DNA from: Heterotrichella gracilis
Taxonomy: Eukaryota; Sar; Xanthophyceae; Tribonematales; Xanthonemataceae
Reading direction: 5' to 3'
DNA length: 64,000 nt
Assembly (NCBI GenBank): GCA_032358255.1
Contig: JAULBX010025830.1
Location: 1-64,000 of the forward strand
Shown: positions 23,696-37,903 of the stretch, piece after piece
How positions within the stretch are numbered: position 1 is the first letter of the stretch
Layout: every line of letters starts with the position of its first letter
The notes under the pieces: generated by a model
The model's input: the letters and a program-made list of their open reading frames with translations, nothing else
Told to the model about the DNA's origin: nothing
The model's database searches: none
Translations under genes and position numbers: made by a program

Positions 23696-26414
23696 TCAAG
23701 GCATCCATTCCCGCGCCTGGCCCCTGCCGCTGCCAGACCCTCCGCTGCTTGAGCTGCGCCTCCTATGCATGACACAGCCGGGCTCGTGCACATCTAGCCG
23801 GCTGCTACTTGTGTCCCTGGCGCTAGTGGGAGTGCAGAGCCGTGCGAGTGCTGAGGAGGGGCGGCGCCGCTGCATCTTGGCCAGCTCGCACTGCATCTGC
23901 TGCACTTGCTTCTGCACAGGAAAGCACCGCAAAAACATGTTAGCAGAAGGTGGTGCATATTTGCCTGGTTCATCAGCGATTCATACCATGCCATGCCATG
24001 CCACGCTTGGATATTTGCATGATCGTGCGATTTTTGTCAATTACAGGGCGATTCATTCCCTGAAATTAGTCACAGGGCGAGGGTGGTGATCCAGCCAAAT
24101 TAAAATGATTAATTTCTGCACGGTAAACGCCACCTTTCTTTTCTGCAATGCCTCCTCCACTTTCTCGGTGTGCGCCTGCTGCTGCTGCAGGCGCTCCATC
24201 AGCTCCCGCACGGTGGCCACCAGGTGGGACTGCTTGCCCTTGGAGGACAGCCGCAGGCGCCGCTCCTCCTGCAGGGGGAGTCATGGGAATCCAACTGAAT
24301 ACAATTGATGGGGGTGGCCCACCCTGAACAACTTATTTTGAATATCTTATTTTAAGATATTTTACGTCTCCCTGTAGTAATTCAAGCTGTAGTAGAGTGT
24401 GGCGCTGCAGGAATCACAACAGGGAGGATCTAGCCTTCCTGCCTTTTGCTGCCCATCCCTTGCTAAATTGCTTGCATGCCTGTTGGTAGCTGGCTCCGTA
24501 CCGAATACATTGAGCCATGGTGGTGGCATGCCATAAGCTACATAGTCTGACAGTGCATGGAAGTGTATAGGTGAGGTGGGTTGGCGATTCATGGATGCTC
24601 TTTTGCAATGGGGCATGCCAATATGTCGATGGTCAAAACACAAACATTTGTCGCCATAATTATGCTTGATTACAACTATTTAGAATCCACATGCTCAAGC
24701 AAGAATTAGAGCCCGGGGCTGCCGGTGCGCATTGCAACGTTCACCCCACCTGAAGCTCGGCCTTCAGCTGCTGCACCTGCACCTCCACATGGTGCTGTGC
24801 AGACGTGATCTTGGCGGTGAGTGCCTTCTCAGCCTTGACCATCTGTTTGACTCTGTCCTGCAGCTGCCCTTTGGACGTTAGGATTGCATCCTTAGCCTGA
24901 CGTTCTCCTTGCAGTTGCACTTCCAGGTCCCGCAGCTTTGCCTGTGAAAAGGAAGGATGTCCTAGATAACCAAATGCGTGTGCAACAAATAGATTTTCAG
25001 TTGGCTGCGTCAACTGTCGACCATGGATGTGTATCCAGTGCAATGGCCTTTGCATGAATTGTAAAGTTGAGGATATCCATCTGCTTTACTAATTTATGAG
25101 CATAGACAGCGATGGCTTACAGGCCTGGGTTTGATCTCGCAGCAATAAGCCAAGCATTAATCCAGATTGTGCATTTTCAATTCGCAGTTTTTAAAATCAC
25201 CTCCAAAGCGTTGTTCTGCTCGAGGGCTCTTGTTTTTTCATCTGTGACTCTTTGCGCATGCCGCTGGCAGGATTCTACTTTGTCTTCCAGCCGGTGCTGA
25301 GCAGCTATGCTGTGCTCCAGTCTGTTCTGCCAGAGGCTCAACTCTGCCTGCATGCCTCGGCGACAACCTTTGTGAATACCCCACAACGACACCAGCCTTT
25401 GCAAGTGCTGTAGAAATCTTGGTCTGATCACACACAATTACCTGCAGCTTTTCCTTTGCAGACGTTTGCTCGGCTGCCTGCGCTTTCGCCAGTTTCACTT
25501 CGGAAGCCATTTTGTCCAGCGACTGGGCGCATTGTTGCTTTTCTTGCTGTTCTTCGTGCAGCGCAGCCTGAAAAGTACAAGAAGACAATAGTTACACCAA
25601 CACCATTTGGGAGTGTTCTGTTCAGGCTTGACAGGTTGGCCAATCTGGTGACATGTTGTGCTTTGTCAACAGTTGTCAAAAAACACCCTGCAGCCCATCG
25701 CACTTGTAGCCTCCATATATCTTCTTTTTGCTTTTCCAACTCGCTGAAAAGATCTTGCACCACCTGTGTCACTTCTGAAGTTGCTGCAGCCTGAAAGAAA
25801 GTGGGTTGTATAAGTGTCCAGAAAAGGGTTTCTCCTCAAAGCAAAAGCAACAGATACACACAGAACACAGCACTGCAGATGCCACTGCATGTGGGACGAA
25901 CATTTGCTAACCCCAAACCCTACTTATAATTTGATTGTACACATGGCAAAGCCAGAGCATGGCGTGGAATCTTACCTGCTTCAAGGCGGCTTTTGCTGCG
26001 TGGTGCGCGTTACCTGTCAACACACACCATGTAAGTAAGGACGTGGGGTGCAAGTCCTTGGCAAGGAGGCCAGCTGGTGGGTAACCTATTTGTCACCACT
26101 GAACCATGAATACGGACCATGAAGGGTGTTCACCAAAGTTTCCAGTTTGTGCTTAATCTGTTCAGCTGCTGGCAGCTCATGGCCACACCCCTGATGCCCC
26201 TGTTGTGCCTGGTTTGCACAGATTTGCAGGTGATTAAAGTCGCTCGATGGACTCTCGCATTTTTCAGCATACATGTCGTTGACTGCACGACAAGCAAATG
26301 AACAGTTGAGTGAAGTTAAAAACTGCAGTGTGAACTGAGATAGACCTGGCCTGGACTGCAGCTCATACCTCTCAGTTCTGTATGCATGGCGTGCTCGGGC
26401 GAAGGTAAATTCAT
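23696..26414 (-). CDS. Coiled-coil protein of unknown function
   Basis: I do not recognise the family. Nine exons in minus order (26414-26369, 26282-26118, 26013-25976, 25790-25704, 25567-25442, 25347-25201, 24941-24750, 24268-24134, 23911-23696) are all in phase and give 383 residues. From about residue 85 to 320 it is a nearly continuous coiled coil rich in Lys, Glu, Gln and Leu, for example VVQDLFSELEKQKEDIWRL, EEQQEKQQCAQSLDKMASEV, ILTSKGQLQDRVKQMVKAEK and VRELMERLQQQQAHTEKVEE. The C terminus is basic and Ser/Arg/Gly-rich (HRRRSSSSGGSGSGRGQ). The N terminus has several Cys and His but no clear finger. The exon 2 donor (GTCCGT) is weak and was chosen by phase. A cytoskeletal, basal-body or scaffold role would fit the composition, but that is a guess. 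It is divergent from fumarate reductase. Confidence 0.75.
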
Positions 26415-26997
26415 ACGAATATTAAGTTACACTTCTACTGGGTGTTACTGATATAATGGTTCCGAAGGACCTCCAGTAAACAAGGATCGATGCAAAGTTG
26501 ACCACCGCTGAAATCAAGGCATGCCGCCAACTTTGGTTCCTCTTGTCGAGCACCAAAGTCCAAAAGAGACATAGACAAGCCAGTAAACAAGGAAGTCCCT
26601 TAACAAACGGTTATGAATATCCTTGGCAATGTTTTGTCTACGGCGAAACCTGACATCCCGTGGCCGAAGATTTGGCGGGAAAAGAAAAGAAAAACTCAGT
26701 TATTTTGAATGAAAAAACTGGCAGGTGCGTGCATTAATTGTTGCGCTCGTTGCCGCCCTGTTCTTGGAGCTCAGGCAAACTGAATGGCATAAACACGGTT
26801 GTAAAACACGTCTTTAGGGAGGTGTGAGCGGAATGGCTGGTGCATGCATGCATGTGTTGTCTTGAAGACGTCACACCTTGACCCATGCGCTTGCACTTTG
26901 TTGGACTGTTTGCAAGGGCTGCGATACCGTGCCTTAATGTATACAGCCCAGTTACTGCACAACTAAGGTGTGCAAAGTGGTGGGACACAGCGCAGGC
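26415..26997. promoter_or_regulatory. Divergent interval coiled-coil gene / fumarate reductase
   Basis: About 580 bases between two divergent start codons, expected to hold both promoters. No clear core element is visible. Confidence 0.4.
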
Positions 26998-30023
<3,026 letters not shown>

Positions 30024-30678
30024 TTGGATTGGTGTTCAAACAGCAACTGTTGACAGTCGTGTACAGGGACGCAAATGCACACCGGTGCTTATTTAGGCAT
30101 CGCGGAGAGGGCAATGTTGCATGGCATGGCGTGGGCAGTACTACTATTACTATATGAAATGTTGCAGCTGAAAGCACACTGATATATATCCTAGCAGAAA
30201 CTGTCACAGATTGAAAGAGCGCTCGACAAATGTTGCACAAAGAGTTGCAGTAGGCATCAGTGCCTGCAAGAATTACTGCTGCTGACGTGTCTGCTCTGTA
30301 GTGGTCACACATGGTACAACGGATGTACTAATACTTATTGTTATGCCTTGATACTAAGTCTTATGGAAAAGTCAGATTTGCACTGGGGCAATAAATATGT
30401 GCTTGGCATAGACACAATGTATAACAAAATTCCCGGGGATTGCCAGTGGCACATGGTAAAGGGGTTTAAAACACCACTGTCAAGTGGACTCGTGCTGACA
30501 TAACAATTATTATAACAGTGCCCGCCCCAACGTTTTGGTCATGGCCCATCCGCTGATCAACAAAACAATTACAGCTGCCTAAAGGCGTCATAAATTATAT
30601 GATGCATATTCAATCACTCGAGCATCACGCATACATATTACTGAACTGATCCATAATCACATCCCCACAGTACCCATA
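30024..30678. other. Convergent 3' interval, with a candidate poly(A) signal
   Basis: About 650 AT-rich bases between convergent stops. A minus-strand TGTAA at 30567-30571 lies about 110 bases beyond the acyltransferase stop and is a plausible poly(A) signal. No gene seen. Confidence 0.4.
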
Positions 30679-32583
30679 CTACCCGATTACCCTCACATAC
30701 TGTGTCCCAACCTTCCACCACCACATCCCCTGGCATGCCTTGAACGCGGCGGCCAGCGCATCCAAATTGTCATTCAGCCCCTGCCACAGCTGCGGCAGCG
30801 CCTTGTCCACCAGCCCGCTCTCAATGGGCGCCCTCAGAAAGGTGTAGTGCGCCAACAGGAACAGCGCCCCGATGGTGGCTGGCGTGCACACCCACCTGGG
30901 GACCCGGTAACCCCCCCTACGAAGCCGCTGCTTGCCCCATTGCTCGACAAGAACCATCGGCGCCTGGGCAACAAAGAACAGGAACCACAGCCCGCCGGAG
31001 GTGGTCTCCATGCCGTACCAGAACATCAGCTCGTGGAGGGCTGCGCTGGCGGTGAAAGCTGCGAATGATGCTAGCGCCCTGCGCGCAGGGGCTGGTACTC
31101 TCCCACTGGGCAGGGTGTCATGCTTCAGGGCCACTCCTGCTGCAGCCTTGATCTTGTCCCCATTGGTGATTTTCCCCTTGGCATGAGGCGAGCTGGCCAG
31201 GTCGTTTTTCACCAGGTGCCCCTCACAGATGGGGTCGTAGATGAGGAAGCGCAGCGAGTTGCCTGCCGTCAGGTTCCACCGCCTGCTCCAGAAGTCTGTG
31301 ACTGAGGTGCTCAAGGGGGGGTAGTCCATGTGCACCTGGAGGGGGAGGCGCAGCGCCAGGGCGCACAGCATGCCTGGCCCGTCCATGATGCATCCCAGGA
31401 TGAACCATAGGAAGGCACCTGCTCCGCGATCACATGCAGGTTACCTCCCATACTCCCGTGCAGTGCTGATGTGCGGCGCAGTCATGTGATGTCGATGTTG
31501 GTGATGTGGCGTATGGGTGGGATACAATCTACTTATATGTTGGGATTTTAGTTTGCAAAAATTGTCATTTAAGCCATTCAAAGCATCGCATTTCAAAACT
31601 AAAATATAAATGACAGTATAATCTGTTCATTGATGATAGAATGGTAATTACCACTGGTGCCAGGCCTGTATGAGGCATGAATGAAGAGTGTGTACCCACA
31701 TCCAACCAGCTCATACAGCCAGGGTGACAGGTCGCCATAGATGAGCGCATACACCGCCAGGCAGGTGGCGGGGAACTCCCAGGTCAGGCGCATGAGACAG
31801 CCCCTGCACTCCCCCCACAGCTGCCTGGACAGCAGCGCTTCATCCCCTGGGCTGCTCCCCACAGTAACTGCAAGCAAACCAACACCCTCAACCCACTCGA
31901 CCTTGTCAGCCCCAACCCCCCCTTCCAAAGCAAGCGATTGCTATACGGATGCGGAGAGTGTCGGCCTATTTATGAGTTGCACCAAGTGCAAAGAGCACAG
32001 CCTTGATGATGTTGGTGAGGTAACATTACTGGCGCCACACAAGTTTTTATTCCTGTCCACTGGCGAAACTGACACGCTTGTCCCCACCCCCACCGAGTGG
32101 TGCAGCCAAGTCAGGTATGGGGACCCACTCACCTGGCACAGGTGTCACTGGGGCAACTAGCACGAAGAGGTGCTGTATTGGGGACAGGGGGAGGCTGAGG
32201 GGTCCTCGGTTGACTGCCAACCCAATTAACTAAATAAAAAGCAGCAAACGGTTAGTAAGGTGTGGAGCATAAGACATAAATACGCTGAAGCAGAGGACAC
32301 AATTTGCACCCGACAGCCTCAGCAGCTGCAGACTTGCCTTGAAGGCCATCAGCCAAGCGAATATGTACCCCGAGATCATCCTGCTGAAGGTCTGTGTGGT
32401 CATGTCGAACACGAGGGGGTACAAGAGGTTGACTGGCAGGAAGCTCAGCACCCACAGTGCCCGCTGCGTCCCAGGCGGAAGGGATTTGAGGTTGAAGCTG
32501 ACGAGGCCTTCCAGAAACATGATGGCAGCACCCCATGCTGCCTTGGTGGAATAGGGGGCAGTCACAAGTGCGCTGAGATCCAT
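30679..32583 (-). CDS. Wax-synthase-type MBOAT acyltransferase
   Basis: Membrane-bound O-acyltransferase of the plant wax synthase group (acyl-CoA plus long-chain alcohol, diacylglycerol or sterol), expected in the ER. Four exons in minus order (32583-32310, 32213-32133, 31867-31652, 31418-30679) join in phase to 436 residues. The family motifs RGPLSLPL, YPPLSTSVTDFWSRRWNLTA and YDPICEGHL are present. The conserved His is in SAALHELMFWYGMETTSGG. Multiple hydrophobic segments surround them, e.g. LWFLFFVAQAPMVLVEQWGK and ATIGALFLLAHYTFL. An inserted loop of about 50 residues rich in Lys and Ala (HAKGKITNGDKIKAAAG) follows the motif region. Sequence alone does not say whether the acceptor is a fatty alcohol, diacylglycerol or sterol. 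The gene is divergent from AGPase. Confidence 0.88.
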
Positions 32584-33445
32584 TGATTTGGGTGGTTTGC
32601 GCAGCTTACGGCATCTGTGTACTCATACTGTTGCAAGGAACGTTTGCACAGTGAACTCCACGGACGCTGTTCAGGGCTGGGATCCGGGGATCAGTTGCGC
32701 ATGCATGCATGGCTCTAGTGCTGCAGCATTGAATTGCTTTAAATTGCACATGCACGGAATCGTGACCCGACCACGGTAACAGTGGCCGCCAACCAGGTGA
32801 ACAACCAGAAAGATTAGGAAGGGAAATGAACTAGGGCTGCATGTGCTGGCGTTGAGATGTGCTTTTGGGGACGTGCATGAGACAGAAATGGCATGAAGCA
32901 CAACGCAGTTTGCCTATTGCAATGCTGCCACATGGGTGACAACAAAGCAGACAACGAACTAGCTGGGTTCTCATCTGAAGCCACACTACCAACCCAGCAT
33001 TTGGCTGGAAATGACACTTAATTTCTATCAAATGTTTGCAAAAGAGATCCTGCGTTGCCACGTCAGCATGCACATGTGTGTCAATCCAGGTGGCGGCTCG
33101 AGAGCGCTTGCTGGAAGTCACATGGCCAACGAAACAGCCGTTTATTGTTTAATAATTGCATTTTCTTTTGGATGAGCGGCTTGGATGCGGACCACCTGGC
33201 GTCCAGCTGGAGCCCCACGTGATCGCAGTCGACTGCAAGATCGAAATTGCTGGCTCCTCTCTTTTGTCCTATTGCAAAAGTGAAGGGCCGGCTGATATCC
33301 TGTCCTGGCTTCGCACCTGTTACATGTTGTTGCGATCACCGTGTCTTGAGCAACCACACGGCATTCTTCGTGCAGTGAAGCGTGTGTGACTGCAGAGAGT
33401 GTGTTCCAAGCTCGTTTGTGGCGACGTGCGTGGGGACCCACCACC
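32584..33445. promoter_or_regulatory. Divergent region between acyltransferase and AGPase
   Basis: 862 bases separate the start codons of a neutral-lipid type acyltransferase and a starch-synthesis gene, so both promoters lie here. No reliable regulatory motif was recognised. The AGPase start codon has a good CCACCATGC context. Confidence 0.5.
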
Positions 33446-36400
33446 ATGCATGCGAGTGCGTTTGCCAAGGCTCGGGCTGATGCCCCGAGCTGCAGGCTCG
33501 ATGGTAAGTGCAAGGATAAAGGGGCAAATGTGGGTTGTGCCATGAGGTCAACGTGCTGCAACGTCTCCTCCTGTTGGGTTGAACGGGCAGCTGCCGGTCG
33601 CATGCACAATGCCAGATTCCTAGCGCGAGACGAGTTGTTGTGCTTTCCCAGGCTTGTCATCAAAGCAGCACCTACGTGGCTCGGCTCTGAAAGCTCCCCA
33701 GCGCCGCTTCCAGAAGGCTTTTGAGAAGGTACGCCCACTAGTCAGTCACTGCTCCCAATCGGACCCAGTACTCCTTGCCAATGGCTGAATAAGTATCTTT
33801 TGGTTGCTACCAGGCAACCGTGGCCAAGGCTGCAGTATCTGTGGAGGAGACCGTGGCTGTCAACAGCGAGGCTTCCGCACCCTCTGCAGGCGCCAGGCTC
33901 GACAACTTCGACGTCTCAAAGGTGGGGCCTTGACACCCATCTAAGCCATGTTAGCTAGCCTGTCATGGGCTTTGCAGTGAGCACTATCCAGCAGTGGGAT
34001 GACATCTGAATAGCGTGTGCCGATCTCCCCTGGTGCAGACTGTCCTTGGGATCATTCTTGGTGGTGGCGCTGGCACCCGGCTGTACCCCTTGACCAAGAA
34101 GAGGGCCAAGCCAGCGGTGCCACTGGGAGCCAACTACCGCCTGATTGACATCCCGGTCAGCAACTGCATCAACAGCAACGTCAACAAGATCTACTGCCTC
34201 ACGCAGTTCAACTCCGCGTCGCTGAACAGGCACTTGTCGCTGGCCTACGTAAGTTCCTGCCCATCCAAATATGTGTTGTTCGCATGCCTAGTGCATGACA
34301 CAGCGACACACTCACACTATACCTGATCCAGTAGCAACCTGGTTGGATCTATGCCACAAAAACTACATTGCATAGCTGTTCTGGCAATAGCATGAAGCAT
34401 GACATGATACTGGTAAGCAAAGGATCATTCAACGTTTTCTTGCACAGACACAGTGTGACGCCCGCTGTATTCAAGGCGGGCGCTATGTCATAGCCGGGCA
34501 GCGCATGCCATTTAAGTGCGACTGGAACACCTGCCACTAAGTAGATAAAACCTGTCCCCACAATACTCCAACGTGGGTGGATGCAATTCCATTGACCACC
34601 AAGGACCTTGAGAGGTGGTACCTATTTAGAAATGGTATCTTGACTGACTAGCTACCTGTGGCCGTGCAGAACTCCAACGTGGGTGGGTACAACTCCAAGG
34701 GCTTTGTGGAGGTGCTGGCCGCCTCGCAGAGCATCTCCAGCAAGGCCTGGTTCCAGGGGACAGCTGACGCAGTGAGGCAGTACACGTGGCTGTTTGACGA
34801 TGCCATCCGGGACGGGGTGGAGGACTTCCTCATCCTGTCAGGTGGGTCCCGGCGCCGGCACTCTCCGCCACTGTGCAGAACATAATGCGCTGCACCGTAC
34901 CACAGTAGGCACAATACCACTCTTCACGGCGCCACACGTGCGCGCATAGTGCACCTGTATGTGGATAGGACTGAAGAGGCTAAGTGCCCTAAGGGATGCT
35001 ACCTCTGGCGTTAACCCACCTACCCAACAGCATCCCCGCACTCGCCCTCTCCTCCCCTTGTGTGCCGCACCAACACAGCCCCCCTTCGCCACACCCACAG
35101 GCAACCACCTGTACAGCATGGACTAGTGTAATGATCCTAAACCTAATCCCTATGCCCTAACCCTCCACCACGCACCTCCTACCACAGGCGATCACCAAAC
35201 CTAGCCCCCGACCCTACATAAACCCTAATTCAACTAGACCCTGCCCCTTGCTTAAACCTGCACCCTCACAACCCTGCCTTTTGCCACCCCCCGCAGGCGA
35301 CCACCTGTACCGGATGGACTACCGCGACTTTGTGTACGCGCACCGCAAGTCGGGCGCCGACATCACGGTGTCCGCCCTGCCCTGCAGCCCCAAGGAGGCG
35401 CCCTCCTATGGGCTCATGAAGTTCGATGACACCGGCCGCATCATCGACTTTGCAGAGAAGCCAAAGGGCGCTGAGCTGGAGAACATGCGCGTGGACACAA
35501 CCAAGCTGGGCCTGGACGCCGCCAGGTGCGGGAAGGGTTTAGGGGTGGATGCCGGCAGCAGCTGCAGGGCTTAGGGGTGGATGCATGTCAGCAGCTGCGT
35601 GGAAAAATCCAAGCTGGACGGGGGGTATGTTCCATGCGGTGCAGCCGAGCAGCTGGATTGCGTAGTCACTTGGTGAGCTGGGTACATTCCAGCGCTACAG
35701 CCATATACGCAGTCAACCTTGCACAAACGACGCCACGCACCATGTGCAGTGGTTTTGCTGGGGATTGCAGCATGCAGCCATTGCAGGAATATGTGCACCC
35801 TGCACTGTGGGGTGGTCTTGTGTGTGGTTTAATGTGGCGCCTGCGCTTCGCAGATGTGCGGATGGTATCTTGCGCGCAACCGATAGACTTGGCAACCCAT
35901 CTACAATGCCATCCCATGCATGGGGGTTGCAGGTTACCTCCCTAAATGCATGCATACATGTCACCCGCAGTGTGCTTAACCCATAGCGATCGCGCCATTA
36001 TCTTGTTCTAGAACGTTGTTTTTGGGCAATGGGGTGAAACATATTCTTCCAGGATCATTTCCCGCAAGAACACTGATTCCCACAGCATGTTGTACGGCAA
36101 AGATGATACCATCTTTGCTTCGGCGTGCATTGCGTTCCCATCATTTCGCCGTTATAACAGGGCTCCCGCAAGCTGCACTTGTACCAATCCTCCCCCCCTC
36201 TTCCCCCTGCAGCGCCGCCGCCAAGCCGTACATCGCCAGCATGGGCATCTACGTGCTCAAGGCAAGCGCAATCAAGGAGCTGCTGCTGGACACATTCCCA
36301 ACGGTGAGTCGGCTTACCGTATCGTGGGGATAAGTAAACTGTGTGCTCTGTATGTGCCAACCACTACGTCAAAAAGCTGACGCTGGACACGTTCCCACAC

Positions 36401-37903
36401 GTGAGTTGAGTAGTGAGTGGATGTGCGTCACGCCAGTCAAACAAGTCAGCTGCGGCGCATGGGCTTGTTTTGGGTGAACGTTGTATATTTACAACTCGCC
36501 ATATTTCTGCATGGGGTTAAGTGCCGCCATGATAGTCACATGGGTTTTGTCTACCCCTCAATCTTGGCAGCGGGACATACACAAACCCTAAACCCCCTTA
36601 CTCCCTGTGTCAGGCCAATGACTTTGGCAGCGAGATCATCCCCGGTGCCAAGGACATGGGCAAGCACGTCCAGGCCTACCTGTACAACGGGTACTGGGAG
36701 GACATCGGGACCATCGAGTCGTTCTACAACGCTAACCTGGCGCTCACAGACGCTGACCCAGACTTCAGGTAATGGACAGGCGCTGCACATTAGGGGGTTT
36801 TGAGAGTTGCGGGGTTAGGTTAAAAGTTTGTATCGGCCTGAGCGTTCCACAGATTTTAGGTGAGGGGCATGCACTGCACACTTTGGAATTTTGCTTAGCC
36901 GGTGGGGCTAGGCGGTATATTTGCTGAATAGCAATCCAGATACGCATGCAACCCATCGCCAGCCATCCCCACAGCCACCACACATGCTGCGCCTTTACCC
37001 TTTCGCCCCCCTCACCCTGTGCCCCCTCCCCCCTGCAGCTTCTACGACCGCGACGCGCCCATCTACACCAATTCGCGCTTCCTTCCCTTGTTTTAGATCA
37101 TAGAACCCTGCAGCAACACCCCATAAACCCCACGTTAACACATCCAAAAGCACCAGCCATCCCTCCCCACCCCCCGCCCCCCCCCACCCCTCGGCTCAAC
37201 GCGCCCCTTTCCCCGTCCCCGTCCCCCCCCCTGCAGCTTCTACGACCGCGACGCGCCCATCTACACCATGTCGCGCTTCCTGCCGCCCTCTCAGGTGTCG
37301 GACGCCACCATCACAAAGTCCATCCTGGGAGACGGCACCGTGGTGCGCCCCGGCTGCACCATCAACCACTCGGTCATCGGCCTGCGTACGCTCATCCAGG
37401 AGAACTGCACCGTGGAGGACGCGCTCATCATGGGGTCGGACTACTACGAGACGCTGGAGGAGTGCCAGCTGGTGCTGGGCTGCTCGCCCATGGGCCTGGG
37501 CCCGGGCACTACCGTGCGCAAGTGAGTGTGGTGTATCTGGAAGGGATGAGATAGGGCGCAGTGGTGGTTTGTCGCTCAGTAAACAAGATGTAAAAATACC
37601 CTACATGAATACAATTTTCTGATGGAAATTTGTGAGTGCATGTATTATAGACCCCCCTTCTCTTCAATCACATGGTAATTTATGTGTTTGAAAACACTTC
37701 AAGATGATTTTCCATGTATTCAACCGTTTGGTACTGTGCGCAGGTGCATCGTGGACAAGAACGCTCGCATCGGCGCCAACTGCCAGATCGTGAACAAGGC
37801 CGGCGTGCAAGAAGCTAACCGCGAGGACGAGGGCTTCATCATCAAGGATGGAATTGTGGTGGTCATCAAGGACAGCAGCATCGCGGACGGGACCATCATC
37901 TAA
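33446..37903 (+). CDS. ADP-glucose pyrophosphorylase subunit (probably large-type)
   Basis: Makes ADP-glucose from glucose-1-phosphate and ATP, the committed step of starch synthesis, in the chloroplast. Ten exons (33446-33503, 33652-33728, 33814-33921, 34039-34248, 34670-34841, 35297-35525, 36213-36303, 36614-36768, 37231 or 37237-37524, 37744-37903) cover a Ser/Ala/Arg-rich transit peptide of about 50 residues ([20 protein letters not shown]) and the mature enzyme. Motifs: [108 protein letters not shown], and the C-terminal beta-helix ending [32 protein letters not shown] and [11 protein letters not shown] resemble large subunits. The N-terminal catalytic Arg and Lys of [10 protein letters not shown] are kept, unlike most higher-plant large subunits. 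Four introns contain copies of neighbouring exon edges. Exon 9 begins after the second of two CTGCAG|CTTCTACGACC acceptors. Confidence 0.95.
34563..34590 (+). repeat. Copy of the AGPase exon 5 start, in intron 4
   Basis: ACTCCAACGTGGGTGG is shared exactly with the real exon 5 (34670-34685); the next bases (ATGCAATTCC) differ slightly from GTACAACTCC. The copy lies about 100 bases upstream of the real exon and lacks an AG acceptor. Confidence 0.85.
35090..35126 (+). repeat. Copy of the AGPase exon 6 start with acceptor, in intron 5
   Basis: CACCCACAG then GCAACCACCTGTACAGCATG repeats the real acceptor and exon start (CCCCGCAG then GCGACCACCTGTACCGGATG at 35297). In the copy the codon for Tyr has become TAG. 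A second faint echo (CACAGGCGATCACC) lies at 35185. Confidence 0.85.
36373..36410 (+). repeat. Copy of the AGPase exon 7 end with donor, in intron 7
   Basis: GCTGACGCTGGACACGTTCC followed by CACACGTGAGTTG repeats the real exon 7 end and donor (GCTGCTGCTGGACACATTCC then CAACGGTGAGTCG, 36279-36312). The donor GTGAGT is preserved. Confidence 0.85.
37024..37081 (+). repeat. Copy of the AGPase exon 9 start with acceptor, in intron 8
   Basis: The C-rich tract, CTGCAG acceptor and about 35 exon bases (starting CTTCTACGACCGCGACGCGC) are repeated unchanged about 200 bases before the real exon, then diverge. Read in the exon frame, the copy runs into TAG within about 20 codons. Confidence 0.92.
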
